Positions 52,587 through 60,892 of a DNA stretch of 64,000 nt are shown here, piece by piece; positions within the stretch are counted from its first letter, which is position 1; each line of letters starts with the position of its first letter. The notes beneath the pieces were generated by a model that saw only the letters and a list, made by a program, of their open reading frames with translations, was not told the DNA's origin and did not search any database. Source of the DNA: Rhizobium sp. CIAT894 (GTDB taxonomy: Bacteria; Pseudomonadota; Alphaproteobacteria; Rhizobiales; Rhizobiaceae); NCBI RefSeq assembly GCF_000172795.2, contig NZ_CP020951.1, positions 496,001 to 560,000 on the forward strand. The letters are read 5' to 3'. A program made the position numbers and the translations under genes.

Positions 52587-53399
52587 ATGACTTCGATCCG
52601 CTTTGCGCTCAACCATATGGCCGCGCCGTCGCTCGCTATCGATGATTTCTTCGCGCTGGCAAAGTCGCTCGGCATCGATGCGGTCGAGATCCGCAACGAC
52701 CTTTCCGGCAATGCCATTCTCGACGGCACCAAACCGGAAGCGATCAGAGAGGCCGCCGCCCGCCACGGGCTGACGATCATCTCGATCAACGCCCTGCAGC
52801 GTTTCAACGAATGGAATGAAGCCCGCGCTCGGGAAGCGCAGGAATTGATCGATTATGCGAGCGCCTGCGGCGCCAAGGCGCTGGTCCTCGTTCCGAAGAA
52901 CGACGGCACCGGCTGCGCCGACGGCGAACGGCAGGCCAATCTGCGCCAGTCTCTGTCGGCGCTGAAGCCGATGCTTGAAAAAGCCGGCATCACTGGCCTG
53001 GTCGAGCCGCTCGGTTTCGAGATCTGCTCGCTGCGCTCGAAGACCGAGGCGGCCGAGGCGATCAGGGAGCTCGGCGCACAATCGACCTTCAAACTCGTCC
53101 ACGACACTTTCCACCATCATCTTGCCGGCGAAGCCGCGACCTTCCCGGAGCTTGCCGGTCTTGTGCACATTTCCGGCGTCAGCGACCCTGCCGTTTCCGT
53201 TGCCGACATGCGCGATTCCCATCGTGTGCTCGTCGGCGCCGACGACCGGCTCGACAATGCCGGGCAGATCAAGGCGCTGCTGCAGGCGGGCTATAACGGC
53301 CCGTTCTCCTTCGAGCCCTTCGCGGCCGAGGTGCATGCGGTCAAGGACCCGGCCGGCGTGCTTCGCGCCAGCATGGAGTATCTGACCGCGCGGGTCTGA
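52587..53399 (+). CDS. TIM-barrel sugar isomerase (IolI/MocC-like)
   Basis: From ATG 52587 (GAGGAGGAG upstream) it has 270 residues. The fold is an AP-endonuclease-2 type barrel: FFALAKSLGIDAVEIRNDLSG, ISINALQRFNEWNEARAREAQ, ALVLVPKNDGT, TGLVEPLGFE, FKLVHDTFHHHLAGE and VHISGVSDP, with the metal ligands Glu, Asp, His and Glu expected in the family. Enzymes of this type are IolI (2-keto-myo-inositol isomerase) and rhizopine MocC. It is downstream of a LacI gene and near mocDEF, so an inositol/rhizopine function fits but is inferred. Confidence 0.82.
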   Translation: MTSIRFALNHMAAPSLAIDDFFALAKSLGIDAVEIRNDLSGNAILDGTKPEAIREAAARHGLTIISINALQRFNEWNEARAREAQELIDYASACGAKALVLVPKNDGTGCADGERQANLRQSLSALKPMLEKAGITGLVEPLGFEICSLRSKTEAAEAIRELGAQSTFKLVHDTFHHHLAGEAATFPELAGLVHISGVSDPAVSVADMRDSHRVLVGADDRLDNAGQIKALLQAGYNGPFSFEPFAAEVHAVKDPAGVLRASMEYLTARV

Positions 53400-53628
53400 G
53401 ACAAAATCTCCTCTGTTATGCTCGGCCTTGTGCCGAGCATCTGACCACTGCTGTTGGTTGACAGGAAAACTTTTCTTTTCAGGTACTTAATTGGACCGGC
53501 GTCATCCTCGGCACAAGGCCGAGGATGACGCCGCGGGTTTTGCAGGCTTGTCAACAAACCGAGGGCGAGCAGGCTCGCCTGTTATTGGGCTCCGAGAGGT
53601 CGCGCACCAGCGCGGCCATTTTTTGAAA
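53400..53628. repeat. palindromic repeats at the 3' end of the IolI/MocC-like gene
   Basis: TGCTCGGCCTTGTGCCGAGCA (about 53418-53438) and GTCATCCTCGGCACAAGGCCGAGGATGAC (about 53500-53528) are dyads of the family that also flanks the IS4 element at 27.2 and 28.5 kb. The section ends at the cobM stop and contains no gene I can support. They may act as terminators between convergent genes. Confidence 0.65.
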
Positions 53629-54387
53629 TTATTCCCGGCCCCTGAACCGGCGCTGATAGGCCGGGTCGTAGAGCGAGCTCTCGCGGAAATCCGCCGCTGC
53701 GAGCGACGGGCCGACGAAGATGATCGCCGTGCGTTCGATCGGTTCGGCCGCGACTTTCTCCTCGATATCGGAGAGCCTACCGCGCAGGATGCGCTCGTCC
53801 GGCCAGGAGGCCTTGACGACGATGGCGACCGGGCAATCGGCGCCGTAAAGCGGCGTCAATTCCTCCACCACCTGCTTCAGCGCATGGATTGCCAGATGGA
53901 TCGCCAGTGTGGCGCCCGTCGCGCCGAATTTGGCGAGCGTCTCGTCATTCGGCATCGGTGACGCCCGGCCGGAAACGCGGGTGAGCACCACGCTTTGGGC
54001 GACGGCCGGGATGGTCAACTCGCGCCCGAGCACCGAGGCTGCGGCGGCAAAGGCCGGCACACCAGGCGTCATCGTATAGGCAATGCCGTGTTTCTCAAGC
54101 CGGCGCACCTGCTCCGCGACCGCGCTCCAGACCGAGAGATCGCCGGAATGCAGCCGGGCGACATCCTGGCCAGCCGCAGCGGCACTGAGATATTCCGCCT
54201 CGATCTCGTCGAGCGACATCGGCGCGGTATCGACGATGCGCGCATCCGCCGGGCAATATTGCAGCAGTTCCGGCGAGACGATCGAGCCGGCATAGAGGCA
54301 GACCGGGCATTGGGCGATGAGATCGCGGCCGCGCACCGTGATCAGATCCGCAGCCCCTGGCCCCGCGCCGATGAAATGCACCTTCAT
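53629..54387 (-). CDS. cobM: precorrin-4 C11-methyltransferase
   Basis: A 252-residue SAM-dependent methyltransferase of the tetrapyrrole type. [35 protein letters not shown] is the start, and [42 protein letters not shown] and [19 protein letters not shown] blocks follow. It adds the C-11 methyl of precorrin-4, giving precorrin-5. It overlaps or abuts cobL on the minus strand, and the order cobM, cobL, cobK, cobJ, cobI, cobH, cobG, cobF from left to right runs through the block. Confidence 0.95.
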   Translation of the reverse strand: MKVHFIGAGPGAADLITVRGRDLIAQCPVCLYAGSIVSPELLQYCPADARIVDTAPMSLDEIEAEYLSAAAAGQDVARLHSGDLSVWSAVAEQVRRLEKHGIAYTMTPGVPAFAAAASVLGRELTIPAVAQSVVLTRVSGRASPMPNDETLAKFGATGATLAIHLAIHALKQVVEELTPLYGADCPVAIVVKASWPDERILRGRLSDIEEKVAAEPIERTAIIFVGPSLAAADFRESSLYDPAYQRRFRGRE

Positions 54388-54391
54388 GCCG

Positions 54392-55624
54392 TTATCCTTT
54401 CGTCCAGCGCCACTGCGTTACCGGCATGGCCGGCCGCCAGCCGCTCATGCCGCCGACAGGCGCGGCGCGCGATATTTCGATGCGTGTCAGCGAGCCGCCG
54501 CCTTTTGCGTGTTCTGCGAGCAGCACGGCTTCCATCTCCAGCGTCACGGCGTTGGCGACCAACCGCCCTCCCTGTTTCAGCGCGGCAATCGCGGCATCGA
54601 TGACGCCAGGCTCGCTGCCGCCGCCGCCGAGGAAGATCGTGTCGGGTTGCGGCAAGCCCGCCAGCGCGGCGGGCGCCGCGCCTTCGATGACGGCAAGATG
54701 CGGCACGCCGAAGGCCGATGCGTTTCGGGCGATGCGGGCGGCCCGCTCCGGCGACTGCTCGATGGCGATCGCCTTCACGCTGGGATCGGCCAGCATCCAT
54801 TCGATGCCGATCGATCCCGAACCGGCGCCGATATCCCAGAGCAGCTCACCGTGACGCGGCGCGAGCGCCGACAGCGTCATCGCCCGGATTTCGCGCTTGG
54901 TGATCTGTCCGTCATGCTCGAAGAGATCATCCTCGAGCCCGGGGCTGAAAGGCAGAATGCGAGCCCCCTCCCCTGCCGCGATCTCAAGGGCGCAGACGTT
55001 GAGGGGATCGATGTCCACAAGATCGAAATCCGCCGCCACGACGCTTCTCTGCCGTTCCCGATCGCCGCCAAGCGCCTCGAGCACGGTCAGTTGCGACTGA
55101 CCGAAGCCGGTTGCGGCAAGCAAAGTTGCGAGTTCGCGCGGCCCCTTCTCGTCCGAGGTCAAGGCGATGATGCGCCGCCCGGGATGCAGATGCGGCCGGA
55201 TCAGGTCGATCGGCCTGCCATGCAGCGAAATCGCAGTGGCATGCTGCAGTGGCCAACCCAGGCGCGAGGCGGCAAGGCTGAAGGCCGAGGGCGCGGGGAT
55301 GGTGCGCATCTCTGCCGCCGCCACGTGGCGGGAAAGCGTTGCGCCGACGCCGTAGAGAAACGGATCGCCGGAGGCGAGCACGACGACGGGCGTGCCGCGC
55401 CTTTGGAGGATGGCATCGATCGAGCGCTCGAACGGGCTCTGCCAGGAAAACGTCTCGCCTGATATCAGCGAGGCGGCAAGCGCATGGTGCCGCGCGCCGC
55501 CGAAGACGGCAGGCGCGGTGGCGATCAGCCGCCTCGCCTCTTCGCCGAGCCCTTCTGGACCATCTTCGCCGATGCCGATAATAGTCAGCCAGCGCGGGCT
55601 TGAGGCAGGAGAAAGATCAGACAT
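54392..55624 (-). CDS. cobL: precorrin-6Y C5,15-methyltransferase (decarboxylating)
   Basis: From ATG 55624, 410 residues. The N-terminal half is a precorrin methyltransferase ([41 protein letters not shown]) and the C-terminal half a Rossmann-type methyltransferase ([39 protein letters not shown]), as in CobL, which methylates C5 and C15 and removes the C12 acetate carboxyl. Longer frames to 55990 are rejected. Its start codon overlaps that of the divergent cobK in the tetramer CATG at 55622-55625, so there is no spacer. Confidence 0.95.
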   Translation of the reverse strand: MSDLSPASSPRWLTIIGIGEDGPEGLGEEARRLIATAPAVFGGARHHALAASLISGETFSWQSPFERSIDAILQRRGTPVVVLASGDPFLYGVGATLSRHVAAAEMRTIPAPSAFSLAASRLGWPLQHATAISLHGRPIDLIRPHLHPGRRIIALTSDEKGPRELATLLAATGFGQSQLTVLEALGGDRERQRSVVAADFDLVDIDPLNVCALEIAAGEGARILPFSPGLEDDLFEHDGQITKREIRAMTLSALAPRHGELLWDIGAGSGSIGIEWMLADPSVKAIAIEQSPERAARIARNASAFGVPHLAVIEGAAPAALAGLPQPDTIFLGGGGSEPGVIDAAIAALKQGGRLVANAVTLEMEAVLLAEHAKGGGSLTRIEISRAAPVGGMSGWRPAMPVTQWRWTKG

Positions 55625-56393
55625 GGGAAGACCTCGCATCCTGATCCTCGGCGGCACCGGCGAAGCGCGGCTGCTTGCCGAGGCGCTCGCGGCGCGGGGA
55701 GATTGCGATGTTCTTCTGTCGCTGGCCGGCCGCACCGAAAAACCGGCCGCGCAGCCGGTTCCGGTTCGCATCGGCGGCTTCGGTGGCGCTGCGGCGCTGG
55801 CCGATTTTCTGAAGGCCGGCGGATATGATCTGCTGATCGACGCCACGCATCCCTTCGCCGAGCGGATTTCCGCCAATGCCGCCTTTGCGGCCGAGGCGAC
55901 CGGTATAACCGCAATCGCTCTGCGCCGTCCGGAATGGCAGCGCCTGCCGGGCGACCGCTGGCGCGACGTGCGGAGCATTCCGGCTGCCATCGCAGCGCTC
56001 GGCCCCTCCCCTCGCCATGTCTTCCTGGCGACGGGCCGGCAGGGCGCGCATCATGCGGAAGCGGCGCCGCAACATCACTATCTCATCCGCAGCGTCGATC
56101 CCGTCGAACCGCCCGCGGCGCTTGCCAATGTCGACTATGTGATTGATCGCGGCCCGTTCACGCTGGAAGGCGAAAGCGCCTTGCTGAAGCAGCACGGCAT
56201 CGACGTCATCATTGCCAAGAACAGCGGTGGGACCGCCACCTATGCGAAGATCGAGGCAGCCCGCCTGCTCGGCATCGAGGTGCTGATGGTGGCACGCGCG
56301 GCGGCGTCCACCGTCAGGACGGTCGACACTGTCGAGGCGGCGCTGGCGGCGATCGATCACCTCTTCCCCTCCGCCATGAAACGCGGGGTATAG
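55623..56393 (+). CDS. cobK: precorrin-6A reductase
   Basis: From ATG 55623 (AGGAG about eleven bases before) it has 256 residues: RILILGGTGEARLLAEALAARGDCDVLLSLAGRT is the start, then GYDLLIDATHPFAERISANA and ITAIALRRPEWQ, and FLATGRQGAHHAEAAPQHHYLIRSV. CobK reduces precorrin-6A with NADPH. It is the only cob gene on the plus strand here. Its start shares the CATG with cobL, and its end (56393) overlaps the 3' end of cobJ (56357) by 37 bases. Confidence 0.94.
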   Translation: MGRPRILILGGTGEARLLAEALAARGDCDVLLSLAGRTEKPAAQPVPVRIGGFGGAAALADFLKAGGYDLLIDATHPFAERISANAAFAAEATGITAIALRRPEWQRLPGDRWRDVRSIPAAIAALGPSPRHVFLATGRQGAHHAEAAPQHHYLIRSVDPVEPPAALANVDYVIDRGPFTLEGESALLKQHGIDVIIAKNSGGTATYAKIEAARLLGIEVLMVARAAASTVRTVDTVEAALAAIDHLFPSAMKRGV

Positions 56394-57121
56394 ACGAGAT
56401 CCGGCCGGCCCGGCCGCGTGACGATGCGCGTCTCGGCCGAGCCGATGATGATACAGGTCGCCATATCGGCTATCGTGGCATCGGCCTGCGCCAGCGGCTG
56501 TACCGCGATGCGCTCATCCGGTCGTCCGGCCGCGCGGCCGAAAATAACCGGCGTTGTTGCGGGCAGATGGTCGCGCAACAGCTTGAAGGCGTCGCCGAGC
56601 TGCCAGGGCCGCGCCCGGCTGATCGGATTGTAAAGGGCTATGACAAAGCCTGCCTTCGCCGCCAGCTCCAGGCGTTTTTCGATTATATTCCAAGGCTTTA
56701 GATTGTCTGACAGCGAGATGGCGCAGAAATCGTGGCCAAGCGGTGCGCCGGCCCTTGCCGCCACCGCCAGCATCGCCGTGATGCCGGGCAGGATGGTGAG
56801 ATCGACCGCGCGCCAAGCCGCCGGCCCATTCTCGATCGCTTCGCAGACGGCCGCCGCCATGGCGAAGACGCCGGGGTCGCCGCCGGAGACGACGCAGACC
56901 TTGGCGCCGTCAGCCGCCATCGAGAGTGCCGCTCCGGCCCTGCTCAGCTCTTCGCGATTGTCCGAGGCATGGCGCAGCTGATCGTGGCGCAGCTGCAGCC
57001 TGTCGAGATACGGTCCGTAACCGAAGAAATCCGTTGCCTGATCGACGACGGCCAGCGCCTCCGGCGTCATCTGCTCGGGATTGCCGGGACCGGTGCCGAT
57101 CACGAAAAGCCGGCCGCTCAT
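56357..57121 (-). CDS. cobJ: precorrin-3B C17-methyltransferase
   Basis: A 254-residue tetrapyrrole methyltransferase: LFVIGTGPGNPEQMTPEALAVVDQATDFFGYGPYLDRL is the start, GAALSMAADGAKVCVVSGGDPGVFAMAAAV is the SAM-binding block, and ILPGITAMLAVAARAGAPLGHDFCAISLSD follows. CobJ methylates C17 and contracts the ring. It overlaps cobI by four bases (57118-57121) and ends convergently inside the last codons of cobK. Confidence 0.95.
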   Translation of the reverse strand: MSGRLFVIGTGPGNPEQMTPEALAVVDQATDFFGYGPYLDRLQLRHDQLRHASDNREELSRAGAALSMAADGAKVCVVSGGDPGVFAMAAAVCEAIENGPAAWRAVDLTILPGITAMLAVAARAGAPLGHDFCAISLSDNLKPWNIIEKRLELAAKAGFVIALYNPISRARPWQLGDAFKLLRDHLPATTPVIFGRAAGRPDERIAVQPLAQADATIADMATCIIIGSAETRIVTRPGRPDLVYTPRFMAEGKR

Positions 57122-57849
57122 CGGCTGCCCTCCCAGCCCGGCACCAGCACGAGCGAAAAATATGGCGCGTCGCCCTCGGTCCTGTCGGCAAGCTTTTCCA
57201 TCGCGGCATTCGCCATGGTGCCGCGTTCGACATAGACGGCTTCGGTAAGCCGGCCGGCCGCCGCCAGGGCGCGACGGATCTTCGGCAGGTTGCGGCCGAC
57301 CTTCATGATGACGGCGGCCTGCGTATCGGCAAGACGGCGGGTCAGCTCGGTCTCCGCCATAGTACCCGGCAGTACGGAAAGCACGTCGTCGCCCTGAACG
57401 ATCGGCAGGCCGGCCAGCGACCAGCAGCCCGACATGGCGCTGATGCCGGGGATCACTTCCGTCGGGTAGCGCTGGGAAAGCCTGACATGCAGGTGCATAT
57501 AGGAGCCGTAGAACAGCGGATCGCCTTCGCTGAGCACGGCGACCGTCCGCCCGGCATCGAGATGGCCGGCGACGGCCTGGGCGGAGCGATCATAGAACTC
57601 CGTGATCAGGCTCCGGTAGCTTTCGTCGTTCTTGTCGATCTCGGTGGTGACGGGATAATAGAGCGGCAGCAGCGTTATGCCGGGTTTCAACAGCGGCTCG
57701 ACGATCGCCTTGCCATTGCCCCCCCTGCCCTGCTTGGCGAAATAGGCAATCGCGTCGGCGCCTTCGATGGCGCGGACGGCCTTGAGGGTCAAAAGTTCCG
57801 GGTCGCCGGGACCGGTGCCGACGCCGATGAGACGGCCTGGTGTCGTCAT
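57118..57849 (-). CDS. cobI: precorrin-2 C20-methyltransferase
   Basis: A 243-residue methyltransferase: RLIGVGTGPGDPELLTLKAVRAIEGADAIAYFAKQGRGG, VAVLSEGDPLFYGSYMHLHVRL, and VIPGISAMSGCWSLAGLPIV. The usual CobI start and SAM loop are present. It adds the C20 methyl to precorrin-2. It overlaps cobJ and cobH by four bases each, so the three are translationally coupled. Confidence 0.95.
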   Translation of the reverse strand: MTTPGRLIGVGTGPGDPELLTLKAVRAIEGADAIAYFAKQGRGGNGKAIVEPLLKPGITLLPLYYPVTTEIDKNDESYRSLITEFYDRSAQAVAGHLDAGRTVAVLSEGDPLFYGSYMHLHVRLSQRYPTEVIPGISAMSGCWSLAGLPIVQGDDVLSVLPGTMAETELTRRLADTQAAVIMKVGRNLPKIRRALAAAGRLTEAVYVERGTMANAAMEKLADRTEGDAPYFSLVLVPGWEGSR

Positions 57850-58478
57850 AGGCCCGGCCTCGCCAGTGCGTTGATGGCAGCCGCCGTCATGGCGCTGCCG
57901 CCGAGCCGGCCGCGCACGATGGCAAAGGGTACGCCATAGGAATTCTCGGCCAGCGCATCCTTCGATTCGGCCGCGCCGACAAAGCCGACAGGCATGCCGA
58001 GGATCGCTGCGGGTTTCGGGGCGCCGTCGCGCAGGAGTTCGAGCAGATGGAAGAGCGCGGTCGGCGCATTGCCGATCGCAACGACGCTGCCGCCGAGCCG
58101 GTCGAGCCAGAGATGCATGGCGGCGGCCGATCGCGTATTGCCGGTCTCGCGCGCCAGTTCCGGCGTGGCGGGATCGCGCAGCGTGCAGATCACCTCATTC
58201 AGCGCCGGCAACCGCGCCCGGGTCACACCGTGCGAGACCATTTCCGCGTCGCAGAAGATCGGCGCCCCGGCCTTCAGCGCGGCGCGCGCCGCATCCACGA
58301 CGTCGGCGGAGAAGACGAAATGCTCCGCCGCCTCGACCAGCCCGCAGGCATGGATCATGCGCACGGCGATTTCGGCCTGCTCTTCGCTGAAGCGCGAGAG
58401 ATCGGCCTCGGCGCGGATGATCGCAAAGGAACGCTCGTAGATCGCGTCGCCGCTGCGGATATAATCGTAGTCTGGCAT
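57846..58478 (-). CDS. cobH: precorrin-8X methylmutase
   Basis: A 210-residue protein: DYIRSGDAIYERSFAIIRAEADLSRFSEEQAEIAVRMIHACG is typical of CobH, then GAPIFCDAEMVSHGVTRARLP and AVIGNAPTALFHLLELLRDG. It moves a methyl group from C11 to C12, giving hydrogenobyrinate. It lies two bases downstream of cobG. Confidence 0.95.
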   Translation of the reverse strand: MPDYDYIRSGDAIYERSFAIIRAEADLSRFSEEQAEIAVRMIHACGLVEAAEHFVFSADVVDAARAALKAGAPIFCDAEMVSHGVTRARLPALNEVICTLRDPATPELARETGNTRSAAAMHLWLDRLGGSVVAIGNAPTALFHLLELLRDGAPKPAAILGMPVGFVGAAESKDALAENSYGVPFAIVRGRLGGSAMTAAAINALARPGL

Positions 58479-58480
58479 TC

Positions 58481-59863
58481 TTATTCCTGTCGCAGCGCCT
58501 CTAAAACGCCGGTTGCGCCAAGCCGTGTAAGGCAGGCGGCAGCCGATTCGCCAGCGCTTCTGTTGTCTTCGATGGACCGGGCGAGCCTCTCTATAGCGAA
58601 ATCGATCCGACCGCCAGCGATCCGTTCATCCGGGCGATCCCCTGCCGATCCGTTGAGGATGAGGTCGTAACCTTCGGCCGTGCCCGAAAGGGTCAGCGCC
58701 GGCCGGGCATGGGCGCAGCCCTTGGCGCAGCCGGAGAGATGCAGCGTCAGCGAACCGTCGAAGAGGGCGGGTGCCGCGACAAGGATGCGGCGCGCCAGCG
58801 CCCTCGTCTCATAGAAGGCAGAGCCACAGGCGCCGGCGCCGGCACAGGCGGCGATATGTTCGCTGCGCTCGCCGGCCTGCGCGCTGAAACCATGCCCGGC
58901 CGCTGCGATCTGCATAGCCGGCACTGTATTTGCGGGCAGCCCGATGAGGAAGAAACCGCGGCCGGGTGCAAACCGGATGGCGGTTGCGCCATGGGCGCTG
59001 GCGAGATCGATGAAGGCGGTCAGGTCGGCTGCCCGCATCTGTCCGAATTCCGGCCTGATGCCAAGTACCGTTTTGCCGTCTGTTAGCCGATGCAGGCCGG
59101 AAAGCGGCATGCTTACTGCAGGTGACGGAGCGGCGCGAAGGTTATCCGCAGCGGGAAAACGTGCCCGCAGAAGCGCCGGATCGATATGCCGTGCCCGCCT
59201 GCCCTGTCCGAGCGCTGCCAGCAGGCTCAGAATTTCGCCGACGGCCGATATCGCCGCCGCCGCAGGACCGATCGCCACGGGCGTTGCCGTCTCGTCATCG
59301 CCATTGATCGCGACAAGCCAATCGGCGTCAGACAAGGCGACGAGACGGATATCGGCGGAAAGTGCCGACAGATTGAATGCTCCACCGCCATCGACGACGA
59401 CCGACAGTTTCGGCGCAAGCCGCGGCGAGGCGAGGCGATCGCGGAGCGTGCCGCGCAAGGCCAGTTCCATTGCCGCCGGATCGCTTGTCTCTTCCGGGTC
59501 GATGCCGTGCAGCGGCGAGATCTCGATCGTCGGTCCATCCGGCACGGTGATCCCGGCGGCATCGATATCGGCAGCGAGCCGGCCGACGGTGTCGGCCCGC
59601 AGCCCGCGGATCTGCAGATTGCCGCGCGCGGTGATCTCGAGAATGCCGTTTCCGTGCGCCGCAGCGGCGCGGGCGAGGCTTGAAAATTGCGACAGCGTCA
59701 AGGCGCCGCCAGACGGTCGCAGCCGCACCAGCAGGCCGTCGCCGGTCGGCATCGGCGCGGCAAGGGCAGGGCAGGCGCCGCGGGCACGGATTTTCGCCGT
59801 GGGGCGACCGTGCCGATCTGTCTCGCCTGTCCTGTCGATTACTGTGACGGCCTCAATGCCCAT
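58481..59863 (-). CDS. cobG: precorrin-3B synthase (CobG)
   Basis: From ATG 59863 (CAGAGGA upstream) it has 460 residues; ATG 59881 has no ribosome site. CobG is an oxygen-dependent, sulfite-reductase-like protein. GDGLLVRLRPSGGALTLSQFSSLA is the ferredoxin-like start, and CAGAGACGSAFYETRALARR with LHLSGCAKGCAHARPAL gives the Cys for the 4Fe-4S centre. It forms the lactone and hydroxyl of precorrin-3B. Presence of CobG marks the aerobic pathway. It is preceded by cobF with 73 bp between. Confidence 0.93.
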   Translation of the reverse strand: MGIEAVTVIDRTGETDRHGRPTAKIRARGACPALAAPMPTGDGLLVRLRPSGGALTLSQFSSLARAAAAHGNGILEITARGNLQIRGLRADTVGRLAADIDAAGITVPDGPTIEISPLHGIDPEETSDPAAMELALRGTLRDRLASPRLAPKLSVVVDGGGAFNLSALSADIRLVALSDADWLVAINGDDETATPVAIGPAAAAISAVGEILSLLAALGQGRRARHIDPALLRARFPAADNLRAAPSPAVSMPLSGLHRLTDGKTVLGIRPEFGQMRAADLTAFIDLASAHGATAIRFAPGRGFFLIGLPANTVPAMQIAAAGHGFSAQAGERSEHIAACAGAGACGSAFYETRALARRILVAAPALFDGSLTLHLSGCAKGCAHARPALTLSGTAEGYDLILNGSAGDRPDERIAGGRIDFAIERLARSIEDNRSAGESAAACLTRLGATGVLEALRQE

Positions 59864-59936
59864 GCTCAATCCTCTGACCATGTCTTACATGATCGCAGCC
59901 GGTGCGGCAAAACATGATGGAAACGGTTCTGGCCGG

Positions 59937-60701
59937 CTATTCCTCGAAATCCTGCCCCTTGCGAAGGAGATAGATGTCCATGATCCAGCCGTGCCGTTGC
60001 CTGGCCTCCGCCCTCAGGGTCAGAATGTCGGCGGCGATATCGCCGAGCCGTCCGGATCTGACGATCTCATCCCCGGTGCCGAGATAGGCACCCCAGAAGA
60101 TCTCGGCATCGGGATCGTCGATTTTCGCAAAGGCCTGTTCGCCGTCGAGCATGACGACCGTCGAAGCCGCCTGGAGCCCGTCCTGCGCCAATCTGCGCCC
60201 GGTGGTGATCTCGATTGGCTTGCCGACAAGGTTGACCGGGATTTTGTGACTGGCCGCCAGGGCCTGGATGCTGGTGATGCCGGGAATGACACTGTAATCG
60301 AAATCCAAGATGCCTACCTGCCGCACGCGTTCGACGATACGGATCGTGCTGTCGTAGAGACTGGGATCGCCCCAGACGAGAAAGGCGCCGCTGCCATTAT
60401 CCGGGAGGCTGGAGATCAGCTCTTGATAGATGCGGGCGATCTCGCCGTGCCAGGCGTCGACGCTTTGTGCGTAGCTTCTATCCGCCGTCTGCCTTTGCGG
60501 CACCTCGAATTCTGAAATACTGACGTCTGGCCGGGTGATGTAGCGTTCGCAGATGTCACGCCGAACCGCGGCGAGCTCTTCCTTGTCGGCGCCCTTGACC
60601 GGCAGGAAGATCGCATCGGCTGCGTTCATCGCATTGATCGCCTGTATGGTGACGTGCTCCGGGTTGCCCGTGCCGATGCCGATGATAAGGATGTGCCTCA
60701 A
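59937..60701 (-). CDS. cobF: precorrin-6A synthase (deacetylating)
   Basis: Read from TTG 60701 (GGGAG before it), 254 residues; the longer frame to 60755 adds residues with no family match. LRHILIIGIGTGNPEHVTIQAINAMNAADAIFLPVKGADK is the start, then GAFLVWGDPSLYDSTIRIVERVR and YSVIPGITSIQALAASHKIP. It methylates C1 and removes the acetate chain. It stands at the upstream end of the minus-strand cob series, 200 bp from the divergent repA. No B12 riboswitch was seen there. Confidence 0.9.
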   Translation of the reverse strand: MRHILIIGIGTGNPEHVTIQAINAMNAADAIFLPVKGADKEELAAVRRDICERYITRPDVSISEFEVPQRQTADRSYAQSVDAWHGEIARIYQELISSLPDNGSGAFLVWGDPSLYDSTIRIVERVRQVGILDFDYSVIPGITSIQALAASHKIPVNLVGKPIEITTGRRLAQDGLQAASTVVMLDGEQAFAKIDDPDAEIFWGAYLGTGDEIVRSGRLGDIAADILTLRAEARQRHGWIMDIYLLRKGQDFEE

Positions 60702-60769
60702 GCCGATACTCCCGTGATTCCTGGCGGTCTTGCCGAAAAAGCCGGCTCGCCGCAAGGGCGCAGCAGCGA

Positions 60770-60785
60770 GTTGGCCGCGGCCAAC
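60770..60785. promoter_or_regulatory. parS: parS-type partition site upstream of repA
   Basis: GTTGGCCGCGGCCAAC is a perfect 16-bp palindrome that fits the repABC centromere consensus GTT-N4-GC-N4-AAC. An identical copy lies at 62145-62160 inside repB. It is the probable RepB binding site. Confidence 0.85.
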
Positions 60786-60841
60786 CGAGCCTGTGGACGC
60801 GCCGGAGCCCTATTCTTGCTGCAAATCCCGAATCGTGTCAC

Positions 60842-60888
60842 TTTCGATACGCTTTTTGACGCTATATTGACAGAAAAGCGCATCGAAA
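60842..60888. promoter_or_regulatory. 15-bp inverted repeat around the putative repA promoter
   Basis: Arms TTTCGATACGCTTTT (60842-60856) and AAAAGCGCATCGAAA (60874-60888) match at 14 of 15 positions, with a 17-base centre that holds TATATT, a -10-like sequence. It lies just before repA, where RepA with RepB represses the repABC promoter in known plasmids. It is a strong operator candidate. Confidence 0.7.
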
Positions 60889-60892
60889 AGGA

